A program made the translations under genes and the position numbers. The notes below the pieces were generated by a model, which was given only the letters and a program-made list of their open reading frames with translations, did not search any database and had not been told where the DNA came from. DNA of 11,868 nucleotides from an uncultured Lachnospiraceae bacterium (GTDB lineage: Bacteria > Bacillota > Clostridia > Lachnospirales > Lachnospiraceae): assembly GCA_946566415.1 (NCBI GenBank), contig CAMNWW010000043.1:1-11868 (forward strand), given 5' to 3'. Positions 1 through 4,275 of the stretch are shown here, piece by piece. Every line of letters begins with the position of its first letter. Positions within the stretch are counted from its first letter, which is position 1.

Positions 1-1
1 T

Positions 2-871
2 GATGCGATTCCGCTCTGTGTTCGGAGCAAGGAGGTCGACGATATCGTGGAGACGGTGCGCCTGCTTGCCGGAAGCTTCGGCGGCGTGAACTTGGAGGAC
101 ATTTCCGCTCCGAGGTGTTTTGAGATCGAAAAGCGGCTGAAGGAGTGCTGCGACATTCCCATCTTCCACGACGACCAGCACGGAACAGCGGTCATCACGC
201 TGGCGGGACTGATCAATGCTTTGAAAATCGTAGGGAAAAAGTTGGAAGAAGTCAAGATCGTCACCTCCGGCGCGGGAGCGGCGGGAATCGCCATTATTAA
301 GCTTTTGATCTCCATGGGACTTAAGAATGTGATCATGACGGACCGTCAGGGCGCGATCTATAAGGGGCGCGGGGGGCTGAACCCGATCAAGGAAGAGATG
401 GCGGAAATTACGAATATAGGCTGTGAAAAGGGAACGCTTGCAGACGTCATCCGAGGCGCCGACGTATTTATCGGGGTTTCCGCTCCGGGTACTTTGACGA
501 AGGAAATGGTACGCACCATGGCAAAGGATCCGGTCATTTTCGCGTGTGCGAACCCGACGCCGGAAATTTTCCCGGATGAGGCGAAGGAAGCAGGAGCGGC
601 GGTGATTTCTACAGGGCGATCAGATTTCCCGAACCAGGTCAATAACGTATTGGCGTTTCCCGGAATTTTCCGCGGCGCGCTGGATGTGCGTGCCTCAGAT
701 ATAAATGATGAGATGAAAATTGCGGCGGCCTATGCGATCGCGAATCTGGTGTCAGAAGAAGAACTGAGGCCGGAGTATATCCTTCCGGCGGCGTTTGACG
801 AAAGAGTGAAGGACGCGGTGGCCGAGGCAGTGAGAGACGCGGCAAGAAAGAGCGGTGTGGCGAGGATATAA
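2..871 (+). CDS. Malic enzyme, C-terminal part (5' end outside window)
   Basis: Oxidative decarboxylation of malate to pyruvate with NAD(P)+. The frame is open from the window edge (D-A-I-P-L-C-V...), so the GTG at 47 is an internal Val codon and not the start. 289 residues are visible; short bacterial malic enzymes have roughly 390-410, so about 100 N-terminal residues are missing. Diagnostic stretches: GGVNLEDISAPRCFEIE, CCDIPIFHDDQHGTAV (metal/malate site), a Rossmann GAGAAG at visible residues 90-95, ACANPTPEIFPDEA, and STGRSDFPNQVNN near the C-terminus. NAD versus NADP preference cannot be read from the sequence, so no symbol is given. No clear terminator follows, so transcription could run on into the antisense RNA promoter region at 917. 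Confidence 0.95.
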   Translation, partial: DAIPLCVRSKEVDDIVETVRLLAGSFGGVNLEDISAPRCFEIEKRLKECCDIPIFHDDQHGTAVITLAGLINALKIVGKKLEEVKIVTSGAGAAGIAIIKLLISMGLKNVIMTDRQGAIYKGRGGLNPIKEEMAEITNIGCEKGTLADVIRGADVFIGVSAPGTLTKEMVRTMAKDPVIFACANPTPEIFPDEAKEAGAAVISTGRSDFPNQVNNVLAFPGIFRGALDVRASDINDEMKIAAAYAIANLVSEEELRPEYILPAAFDERVKDAVAEAVRDAARKSGVARI

Positions 872-916
872 GAAGGTCAGCGAATGTTTTGAGGGATGCA
901 GGCAGTCAAAAAAGGT

Positions 917-945
917 TTGACATATCCTGGTATCTTGATTATAAT
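917..945 (+). promoter_or_regulatory. Perfect-consensus sigma-70/A promoter of antisense RNA 1
   Basis: TTGACA at 917-922, a 17-bp spacer, and TATAAT at 940-945: both hexamers match consensus exactly with optimal spacing. Predicted start is near 952. No plus-strand gene lies downstream for more than 1.2 kb, so the promoter must serve a short RNA. It points into the 3' end of the minus-strand toxin gene. Confidence 0.85.
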
Positions 946-951
946 ATGCTT

Positions 952-1053
952 AACAGGACAGTCGGAAGGTGAGTCGCGTTCACCCGTCCCGGCGAAATAT
1001 ATAATGTTAAAGAATAGCTGTCTACATTTTCGGGTGCAGGACGGCTATTTCTT
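952..1053 (+). ncRNA. Candidate type I antitoxin RNA 1 (RatA-like arrangement)
   Basis: Predicted RNA of about 100 nt from the promoter at 917-945 to the hairpin at 1013-1049. It begins with a GGAA followed by a small hairpin (GGTGA/TCACC, 970-983), then a CCCGGCGA block, an A/U-rich linker and the terminator hairpin. The second locus (3748-3850) has the same order of elements: GGAA, hairpin, CCCCCGA, A/U-rich linker, terminator. It overlaps the last codons and 3' untranslated region of the minus-strand toxin at 1045-1128. Convergent 3'-overlapping antisense RNAs are known for txpA/RatA of Bacillus subtilis and for Clostridioides difficile modules; assignment here is inference. Confidence 0.6.
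1013..1049. terminator. Bidirectional hairpin shared by toxin 1 and antisense RNA 1
   Basis: AATAGCTGTC (1013-1022) pairs with GACGGCTATT (1040-1049): ten pairs including one G-U. On the plus strand it is followed by a short weak U-run (TTTCTT); on the minus strand by TTCTTT. The toxin stop codon (complement of 1045-1047) lies inside the right arm. The tails are short, so termination may be partial. Confidence 0.5.
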
Positions 1054-1128
1054 ATGTGTATAATTCAGAATATCCACAATGAGCAGCGCAACTGCGACGA
1101 TCAAGGTCAGTTCTTCATATGTACTCAT
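1045..1128 (-). CDS. 27-aa holin-like type I toxin peptide
   Basis: Small membrane peptide of the family usually annotated 'putative holin-like toxin' (TxpA/Hol_Tox type). It begins M-S-T-Y-E-E-L, which is the family signature, continues as one hydrophobic helix (about residues 7-22), and ends in the basic tail N-Y-T-H-K-K. Members act in the cytoplasmic membrane and are repressed by antisense RNA. It starts 20 nt after the stop of the RpiR gene on the same strand. An in-frame ATG two codons upstream (1134) is the alternative start. There is no convincing Shine-Dalgarno before either ATG, unlike the toxin at 3843-3959, so translation may depend on coupling to the RpiR gene, or the toxin may be decaying. 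It was found by reading the strand opposite the consensus promoter at 917-945. Activity is not demonstrable from sequence. Confidence 0.75.
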   Translation of the reverse strand: MSTYEELTLIVAVALLIVDILNYTHKK

Positions 1129-1148
1129 AATCATATTATTTTGATTTC

Positions 1149-1994
1149 TTACAATCCCAGATAAAACCCCTGGTTCAGAATAGACTCTGTCTTTTCCAGC
1201 ATTCGCCGGGATTCCTCATGGTTTTTTTCGGCGATCGCCGCGATGAGGTAATTAGAAAGGCTCAAAGGGGCGGCATAAGAGTTCTTATATGATACGCTGG
1301 AAATTGCACACGGCAAGATAACGTCACCATATCTCTGGATGACGCTGTAATTCAGGCTGGTAAATAGAATGATTTTAACCCCCTCATTTTTCAGCCAAGA
1401 CAGAATCGTCGTGCTAAGCTTGGAATAACGAGGGAAAAGAAAGGCGATACAGACGTCGTCAGGCTTTGCGCTTACAATCTCTTCCGGGTAAAGCATACCC
1501 ACGGACTGGATCAGGTGGACGTTGGCACGAATTTCACTTAAACGGGAAGCCATATAATAAGAAATCGAAAAGGAACTCCGCATTCCCAGGACGTAGACAT
1601 TCCGGGCAGTGGAAATGTAATCAATGACAGCCTGGATATCATGGTTATTCTGAAGCTCAAGCGTCTGCTGTATATTATTGATATCATTCTGAAAAGAGTC
1701 GGCGAGCAGCGCATTGCAGGAGTGCTTCTTCTTATTGGAAAGCCGCTGCGGAAGTCCCACTTTTGTCTGGATGTTACTCTGGATATCCTTCTGCATCTCT
1801 GAATACCCGGTATATTTAAGCGCCCGGCAAAAACGTATGATGGTAGTCGTACTGACGCCGATTCTTTCAGCCAGTTCTTCAAGAGTACAAAAAGCAATGT
1901 CGTTGAGGTTGTCCGCAAGGTATGCTGCGATGAGCCTCTGCGAACGGGTAAATGTATCATATCTGTTATTCAGCTCCTGCAGAAAATTAGCCAT
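1149..1994 (-). CDS. RpiR/MurR-family transcriptional regulator (HTH + SIS domain)
   Basis: 281-aa cytoplasmic DNA-binding regulator, typical length for the family. Residues 1-75 form the HTH_6 domain, with the recognition region around TLEELAERIGVSTTTIIRFC (38-57). Residues about 115-255 form an SIS sugar-phosphate-binding fold (NVYVLGMRSSFSISYYMASRL, later DDVCIAFLFPRYSKLSTTIL). SIS domains usually sense phosphosugars; the ligand is unknown here because no sugar catabolic or transport gene adjoins. Start: ATG at 1994, with AAAGGATGA about 10 nt upstream. It has its own promoter (2084-2113) and an ~80-nt leader with two hairpins. The GntR regulator is divergent. The 27-codon toxin gene follows 20 nt downstream and may be co-transcribed. 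Confidence 0.92.
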   Translation of the reverse strand: MANFLQELNNRYDTFTRSQRLIAAYLADNLNDIAFCTLEELAERIGVSTTTIIRFCRALKYTGYSEMQKDIQSNIQTKVGLPQRLSNKKKHSCNALLADSFQNDINNIQQTLELQNNHDIQAVIDYISTARNVYVLGMRSSFSISYYMASRLSEIRANVHLIQSVGMLYPEEIVSAKPDDVCIAFLFPRYSKLSTTILSWLKNEGVKIILFTSLNYSVIQRYGDVILPCAISSVSYKNSYAAPLSLSNYLIAAIAEKNHEESRRMLEKTESILNQGFYLGL

Positions 1995-2028
1995 GCCGTC
2001 TATTCATCCTTTCAAGTATATGTCTTAT

Positions 2029-2063
2029 TACCCCACAGGGGTAGTTCGCACCAGATTCGTGCG
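2029..2063 (-). other. Two hairpins in the RpiR gene 5' leader
   Basis: In the transcript from the promoter at 2084-2113, CGCAC/GTGCG (2047-2063, 7-nt loop) is followed by TACCCC/GGGGTA (2029-2043, 3-nt loop), just ahead of the ribosome site. Neither is followed by a U-run, so this is not a terminator. They could be regulatory, an mRNA-stability element or an operator. I do not recognise a known riboswitch class. Confidence 0.4.
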
Positions 2064-2083
2064 GGACCTCGCCAAGTGCTCCC

Positions 2084-2113
2084 ATTATAACATCAGTGTT
2101 ATAGTAGTGTCAA
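2084..2113 (-). promoter_or_regulatory. Promoter of the RpiR-family gene
   Basis: Read on the minus strand: TTGACA (complement of 2108-2113), an 18-bp spacer, TATAAT (complement of 2084-2089). Both hexamers are perfect. Predicted start is near 2077, giving a leader of about 82 nt before the ATG at 1994. Confidence 0.8.
2086..2103. promoter_or_regulatory. Palindromic operator candidate overlapping the RpiR -10 box
   Basis: TATAACATCAGTGTTATA: two perfect 7-bp arms around TCAG. It fills most of the spacer and covers part of the -10 of the RpiR promoter, where a bound dimer would block RNA polymerase. Either neighbouring regulator could be the ligand; autoregulation by the RpiR protein or cross-control by the divergent GntR protein are both possible. 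Confidence 0.55.
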
Positions 2114-2146
2114 CGAACGAAGCGGGCGGTTTCGACAAGAAACGTC

Positions 2147-2175
2147 TGGATTCCCGGAGGAAAATTTGATATTAT
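2147..2175 (+). promoter_or_regulatory. Weak promoter candidate for the GntR gene
   Basis: TATTAT at 2170-2175 is a 5/6 match to the -10 box; 17 bp upstream TGGATT (2147-2152) matches only 3/6 of the -35. The start would be near 2182, about 45 nt before the ATG. A poor -35 is compatible with a regulated promoter, but the call is tentative. Confidence 0.3.
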
Positions 2176-2227
2176 GGTAATACTAGGGTCAAAAGCTATA
2201 CCCGATAGTAGAAAAGAGGAATGAGAC

Positions 2228-2899
2228 ATGCCATTGCCGAATAAAGCCCCGTCGTTTGAACGGGTATCCGCAAAAATGAAAGTATATGAAGATGTAAAGA
2301 ATTGGATCATTGAGGGACAGTTAAGGCCTGGAGAAAAGGTTTCCGATATTGAAATCGCGGATTATTTTAAGGTGAGCAGGACTCCGGTAAGAGAGGCGCT
2401 CCAGCTTCTGGAGGCGCAGAAACTAGTCAAATCATATCCGGGTAAGGCGACGATCGTGACAGAGCTGGAAACAGATAATATTGAAAAATGGTACCTGCCG
2501 ATGGCAACCCTGCAGCAGGCTGCGATGACGCTGGCTGTGGAGAAAATTCAGCCGCCCCATATTGAACGGCTGAAAATTTTGAGCAACCGTTTTACGGAAG
2601 CGGTGAAGGAGCAGCATAATCCCATGCCGATCCTGAAAGCGGACAAGGCGTTTCACGCATGTATCCTCGAGGCCGCTGGAAATGAATATATTACGGATTT
2701 CTGCGATGTACTTTGGATTCATATACAGCGGCTTGAGTATGGATTTTTCCGGGATATGCCGCTTGGCGATTCGGTGGAAGAGCACGAAAAATTAGTCGAC
2801 GCCCTGGAAATGAAAGATGATTACACGGCGTCTCACCTGATGAAGGAGCACTGGGAACGTACAGCGCTCCTTGTACGTGAGCTGAACCGGAAAGAATGA
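2228..2899 (+). CDS. GntR-family regulator, FadR/FCD subfamily
   Basis: 223-aa cytoplasmic transcription factor. Winged HTH at residues about 16-78, with the family hallmark DYFKVSRTPVREALQLLEAQKLV (45-67). An all-helical FCD effector domain follows at about 85-215. The usual FCD metal ligands are all present: D139 and H143 (spaced D-x3-H), H186 and H208. This suggests a metal-assisted small carboxylate ligand, as known for the subfamily. Start: ATG at 2228, with AGAGGA about 8 nt upstream. It is divergent from the RpiR gene, and the 233-bp gap holds both promoters and a palindrome at 2086-2103. No metabolic operon follows directly, so the target genes are not evident. The gene at 2925-3587 is convergent, 25 bp away, with no obvious terminator between. 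Confidence 0.92.
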   Translation: MPLPNKAPSFERVSAKMKVYEDVKNWIIEGQLRPGEKVSDIEIADYFKVSRTPVREALQLLEAQKLVKSYPGKATIVTELETDNIEKWYLPMATLQQAAMTLAVEKIQPPHIERLKILSNRFTEAVKEQHNPMPILKADKAFHACILEAAGNEYITDFCDVLWIHIQRLEYGFFRDMPLGDSVEEHEKLVDALEMKDDYTASHLMKEHWERTALLVRELNRKE

Positions 2900-2924
2900 T
2901 GTCCGGTAGATTCGGGGACATTCA

Positions 2925-3587
2925 TTACTTCTCGGCGTTAGGATAAATACGTCTGTTGGCAAGGGAGATCAAGGCAGTGATCTGCGAGAGATGTTCTTCG
3001 TCGTTTAGGGCGTAACCTGCCTCGTATTCGATGGGGGCAAGCCCCGGTCTCTGATTATGCTCCCCGACCTTATCGTTGACCGCCGATAAAAAGGCGTTCA
3101 GGTTTTCCCGGCTGCAGTTCTCAAATACGGCAAGATACTTGTTTGCGCCGTTTCTTCCGATGAATCCGGGCGTCGCGCAGGAATTGAGAAGAATCTGTCC
3201 GAACAGTTTTAATAGTTCATTTCCTGCCGCATGGTTATAAAGCAGGTTAATCTCAGAAAGGTTCGTCAGATCCAGCATAACACAGCCGATATGATCAGGA
3301 AGCGTTCTTTCTGTATATTTTTCGATCATTTTGTCGCAGCCTGCCCTGCCGGGAAGCCCTGACACAGGGTCAAGATATGCCGTTTCCTGTGATTGGGCGA
3401 TATTTAAGAGTTCTGCTTTGATTATGTAAAAATCTGTTAAAAGAAACAAAAATGATTCTGCTATGAAAACACATATAACGGCGGTAATACGGGCTTCCTC
3501 CGGCTGGAGTATGCAATAGACGCCTGCGAAAGCCAACAATGCGTGCACCGCAAGTTGAATTGCTTTTATAGTTCTTAGTCGTTTCAT
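2925..3587 (-). CDS. Membrane-anchored protein with degenerate GGDEF domain
   Basis: 220 aa from the ATG at 3587, chosen because AGGGGG precedes it by about 10 nt. A longer frame to 3656 would overlap the likely promoter. Residues about 9-27 and 33-53 are two membrane helices with almost no loop. The rest is a diguanylate-cyclase fold: YLDPVSGLPGR at 71-81 corresponds to the family's D-x-L-T-G-L-x-N-R motif, and MLDLTNLSEINLLYNHAAGN at 104-123 to the substrate/metal helix. The signature loop itself reads G147-A-N-K-Y instead of GGDEF, and the later GD is GN. Catalytic and metal residues are therefore lost and c-di-GMP synthesis is unlikely. Known degenerate GGDEF proteins act as nucleotide sensors or scaffolds. 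No RxxD inhibitory site was identified. Confidence 0.8.
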   Translation of the reverse strand: MKRLRTIKAIQLAVHALLAFAGVYCILQPEEARITAVICVFIAESFLFLLTDFYIIKAELLNIAQSQETAYLDPVSGLPGRAGCDKMIEKYTERTLPDHIGCVMLDLTNLSEINLLYNHAAGNELLKLFGQILLNSCATPGFIGRNGANKYLAVFENCSRENLNAFLSAVNDKVGEHNQRPGLAPIEYEAGYALNDEEHLSQITALISLANRRIYPNAEK

Positions 3588-3633
3588 GAATATAATCCCC
3601 CTGAAAAGTAGTATGGTTTTTGACCTTGGCATC

Positions 3634-3662
3634 ATCATAGCACATTTTGGCGCCAAGTTAAA
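3634..3662 (-). promoter_or_regulatory. Promoter of the degenerate GGDEF gene with internal palindrome
   Basis: Minus-strand TATGAT (complement of 3634-3639, 5/6) lies 17 bp from TTTAAC (complement of 3657-3662, 3/6). The half of the spacer next to the -35 is the perfect 10-bp palindrome TTGGCGCCAA (3647-3656), well placed for a repressor. The predicted start is near 3627, giving a ~40-nt leader. Confidence 0.45.
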
Positions 3663-3712
3663 TTCCCAAAATAAATTTTCCCTGGAATCATTTACGCTTT
3701 AGAAAATCGCTG

Positions 3713-3741
3713 TTGATTTTTTTAGAAAGAGATGATATATT
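3713..3741 (+). promoter_or_regulatory. Promoter of antisense RNA 2
   Basis: TTGATT (3713-3718, 4/6), a 17-bp spacer and TATATT (3736-3741, 5/6). Predicted start near 3748. As at 917-945, it points at the 3' end of a minus-strand holin-like toxin and no plus-strand gene follows closely. Confidence 0.7.
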
Positions 3742-3748
3742 GAGAATA

Positions 3749-3761
3749 AGGAAAGCACCCA
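3749..3761 (+). repeat. Left arm of inverted repeat around toxin 2
   Basis: AGGAAAGCACCCA, the 5' end of antisense RNA 2. Its inverted copy TGGGTACTTTCCT lies at 4027-4039, in the toxin leader (12 of 13 match). In the minus-strand mRNA the two segments would form 13 consecutive pairs, with one G-U where the DNA has its mismatch. Confidence 0.6.
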
Positions 3762-3776
3762 CTCCAAAGTGGATGC
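3755..3776 (-). terminator. 3'-end hairpin of toxin 2 mRNA
   Basis: Read on the minus strand, GCATCCACT and AGTGGGTGC form nine unbroken pairs (one U-G) around TTGG, followed by TTTCCTTATTC. On the plus strand the same site has a C-A mismatch, so the stem is better formed in the toxin transcript, suggesting the minus-strand structure is the selected one. The U-run is imperfect, so it may mark an RNA 3' end rather than a strong terminator. Confidence 0.5.
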
Positions 3777-3810
3777 CCCCGATAGTAAATTAAATGTCCT
3801 TACGGACACC

Positions 3811-3838
3811 GCCTATCCTGTGAGCCGACAGGATAGGC
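3811..3838 (+). terminator. Strong intrinsic terminator of antisense RNA 2
   Basis: GCCTATCCTGT (3811-3821) and ACAGGATAGGC (3828-3838) form a perfect 11-bp stem with a GAGCCG loop, followed by ATTTTTATTTTTTC. The U-run coincides with the toxin's 3' codons on the other strand (stop complement at 3843-3845, Lys codons after it). Confidence 0.9.
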
Positions 3839-3842
3839 ATTT

Positions 3843-3959
3843 TTATTTTTTCTTGTTCCTCTCATCGAGAAAGGCAAGAAACGCAACAACCAAACTGCCA
3901 AAAGATATTAGCAATGCTAATATTCCAATGAAAATCGAAATGATTTCATAAGCCGTCAT
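3843..3959 (-). CDS. 38-aa holin-like type I toxin peptide
   Basis: Single-helix membrane peptide of the 'putative holin-like toxin' family: start M-T-A-Y-E-I-I, hydrophobic residues about 6-31, charged tail D-E-R-N-K-K-K. The ATG at 3959 is fixed by GGGAGGTG six nt upstream and by the family's conserved M-x-x-Y-E start. The same frame is open further upstream, so gene finders may call an 84-aa protein, but that extension is leader RNA. Expected role: insertion in the cytoplasmic membrane with loss of potential or integrity if not silenced by the antisense RNA at 3748-3850. The leader has a 17-bp palindrome, a CCGGT/ACCGG hairpin and a segment complementary to the mRNA's own 3' end. It is longer than the 27-aa homologue at 1045-1128 but shares the start and the basic tail. 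Confidence 0.85.
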   Translation of the reverse strand: MTAYEIISIFIGILALLISFGSLVVAFLAFLDERNKKK

Positions 3960-4026
3960 GTTACGCACCTCCCTTCTTCTCACCGGTTGACCGGCTATGT
4001 AAGTTCGGGAGATTGCCACCCTGTCA

Positions 4027-4039
4027 TGGGTACTTTCCT
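4027..4039 (-). repeat. Right arm of inverted repeat, in toxin 2 leader
   Basis: On the minus strand this reads AGGAAAGTACCCA. It matches the 5' end of antisense RNA 2 (3749-3761) except for one C/T, and is complementary to the 3' end of the toxin mRNA itself. Part of it (ACCC) can instead pair with a nearby GGGT in the leader, so two folds compete. Confidence 0.6.
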
Positions 4040-4056
4040 GCATGGTAATACCATGC
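4040..4056. repeat. 17-bp palindrome at the start of toxin 2 leader
   Basis: GCATGGTAATACCATGC: perfect 8-bp arms around one base. It adjoins the inverted-repeat arm at 4027-4039. It could be a 5'-end stem-loop of the toxin mRNA or a protein-binding operator just downstream of the toxin promoter. Confidence 0.55.
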
Positions 4057-4064
4057 AAAACCAG

Positions 4065-4094
4065 ATTATCATTTTTTCCCGTCCAATTCAACAA
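4065..4094 (-). promoter_or_regulatory. Weak promoter candidate of toxin 2
   Basis: Minus strand: TTGTTG (complement of 4089-4094, 3/6), 18 bp, GATAAT (complement of 4065-4070, 5/6). A shifted alternative is TTGAAT-17 bp-TAATCT. Start near 4058 would place the 17-bp palindrome at the very 5' end of the mRNA. Weaker than the antisense promoter, as expected for a silenced toxin. Confidence 0.35.
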
Positions 4095-4122
4095 CAATCT
4101 ATGTTTTTTGCGCGTTCCACGC

Positions 4123-4152
4123 TTGATTAATGAGTCTCTTTGAGTTTATAAC
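4123..4152 (+). promoter_or_regulatory. Promoter candidate for the 4276-5163 gene
   Basis: TTGATT (4123-4128, 4/6), an 18-bp spacer, TATAAC (4147-4152, 5/6). Start near 4159 gives a ~117-nt leader. Confidence 0.5.
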
Positions 4153-4186
4153 CCCCTCATACTGCTTATGTGGGTTAAGTTTACCC

Positions 4187-4251
4187 GCCGCTGTGCCGAT
4201 AATAATACTAGGTGAACAATCAGTGAAGAATCGGAACCGTTTGCGGCACGG
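4187..4251 (+). other. Structured leader with competing stems
   Basis: CTGTGCCG (4191-4198) can pair with CGGCACGG (4244-4251, one G-U). Overlapping CCGAT (4196-4200) can pair with ATCGG (4230-4234). The two stems share bases and exclude each other. No known riboswitch class is recognised; the right arm ends 11 nt before the GGGGG ribosome site of the downstream gene. Confidence 0.3.
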
Positions 4252-4275
4252 TCATGACGGATAAGGGGGCGCCAA

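Larger units (their letters stand above)
3748..3850 (+). ncRNA. Candidate type I antitoxin RNA 2
   Basis: Predicted RNA of about 100 nt. It contains three hairpins: GCACCCACT/AGTGGATGC (3755-3776, one C-A mismatch in this orientation), TGTCC/GGACA (3795-3808), and the 11-bp terminator stem at 3811-3838 with a long U-run. It is fully complementary to the 3' end of the mRNA of the 38-aa toxin, including its last codons. Element order matches antisense RNA 1 at 952-1053, which supports a shared RNA family. Antitoxin function is inferred from this convergent arrangement. Confidence 0.7.

Noticed and set aside
1714..2169. Plus-strand 151-codon open frame
   Set aside because: It is antisense to the RpiR gene and runs through its promoter; composition is unlike a real protein and no ribosome site fits.
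2925..3656. Longer GGDEF protein start at 3656
   Set aside because: The extra 23 residues overlap the probable -10 box and the palindrome, have no ribosome site, and would put a Met/Pro-rich stretch before the membrane helix. The ATG at 3587 has AGGGGG upstream.
3843..4097. 84-aa minus-strand protein that includes the 38-aa toxin
   Set aside because: The upstream 46 codons coincide with the structured leader (palindrome, hairpins, inverted-repeat arm). The ribosome site GGGAGGTG and the family start M-x-x-Y-E place the start at 3959.
2177..4211. TAATACTAGG repeated upstream of two plus-strand genes (near 2178 and 4203)
   Set aside because: A single shared 10-mer in a 12-kb window is expected by chance, and it does not sit at the same distance from a promoter or start.
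4159..4275. c-di-GMP riboswitch in the leader of the coiled-coil gene
   Set aside because: Looked for because pili are nearby, but the conserved cores of the GEMM-I and GEMM-II classes are not present. The same holds for 10252-10293 before the pilus operon.
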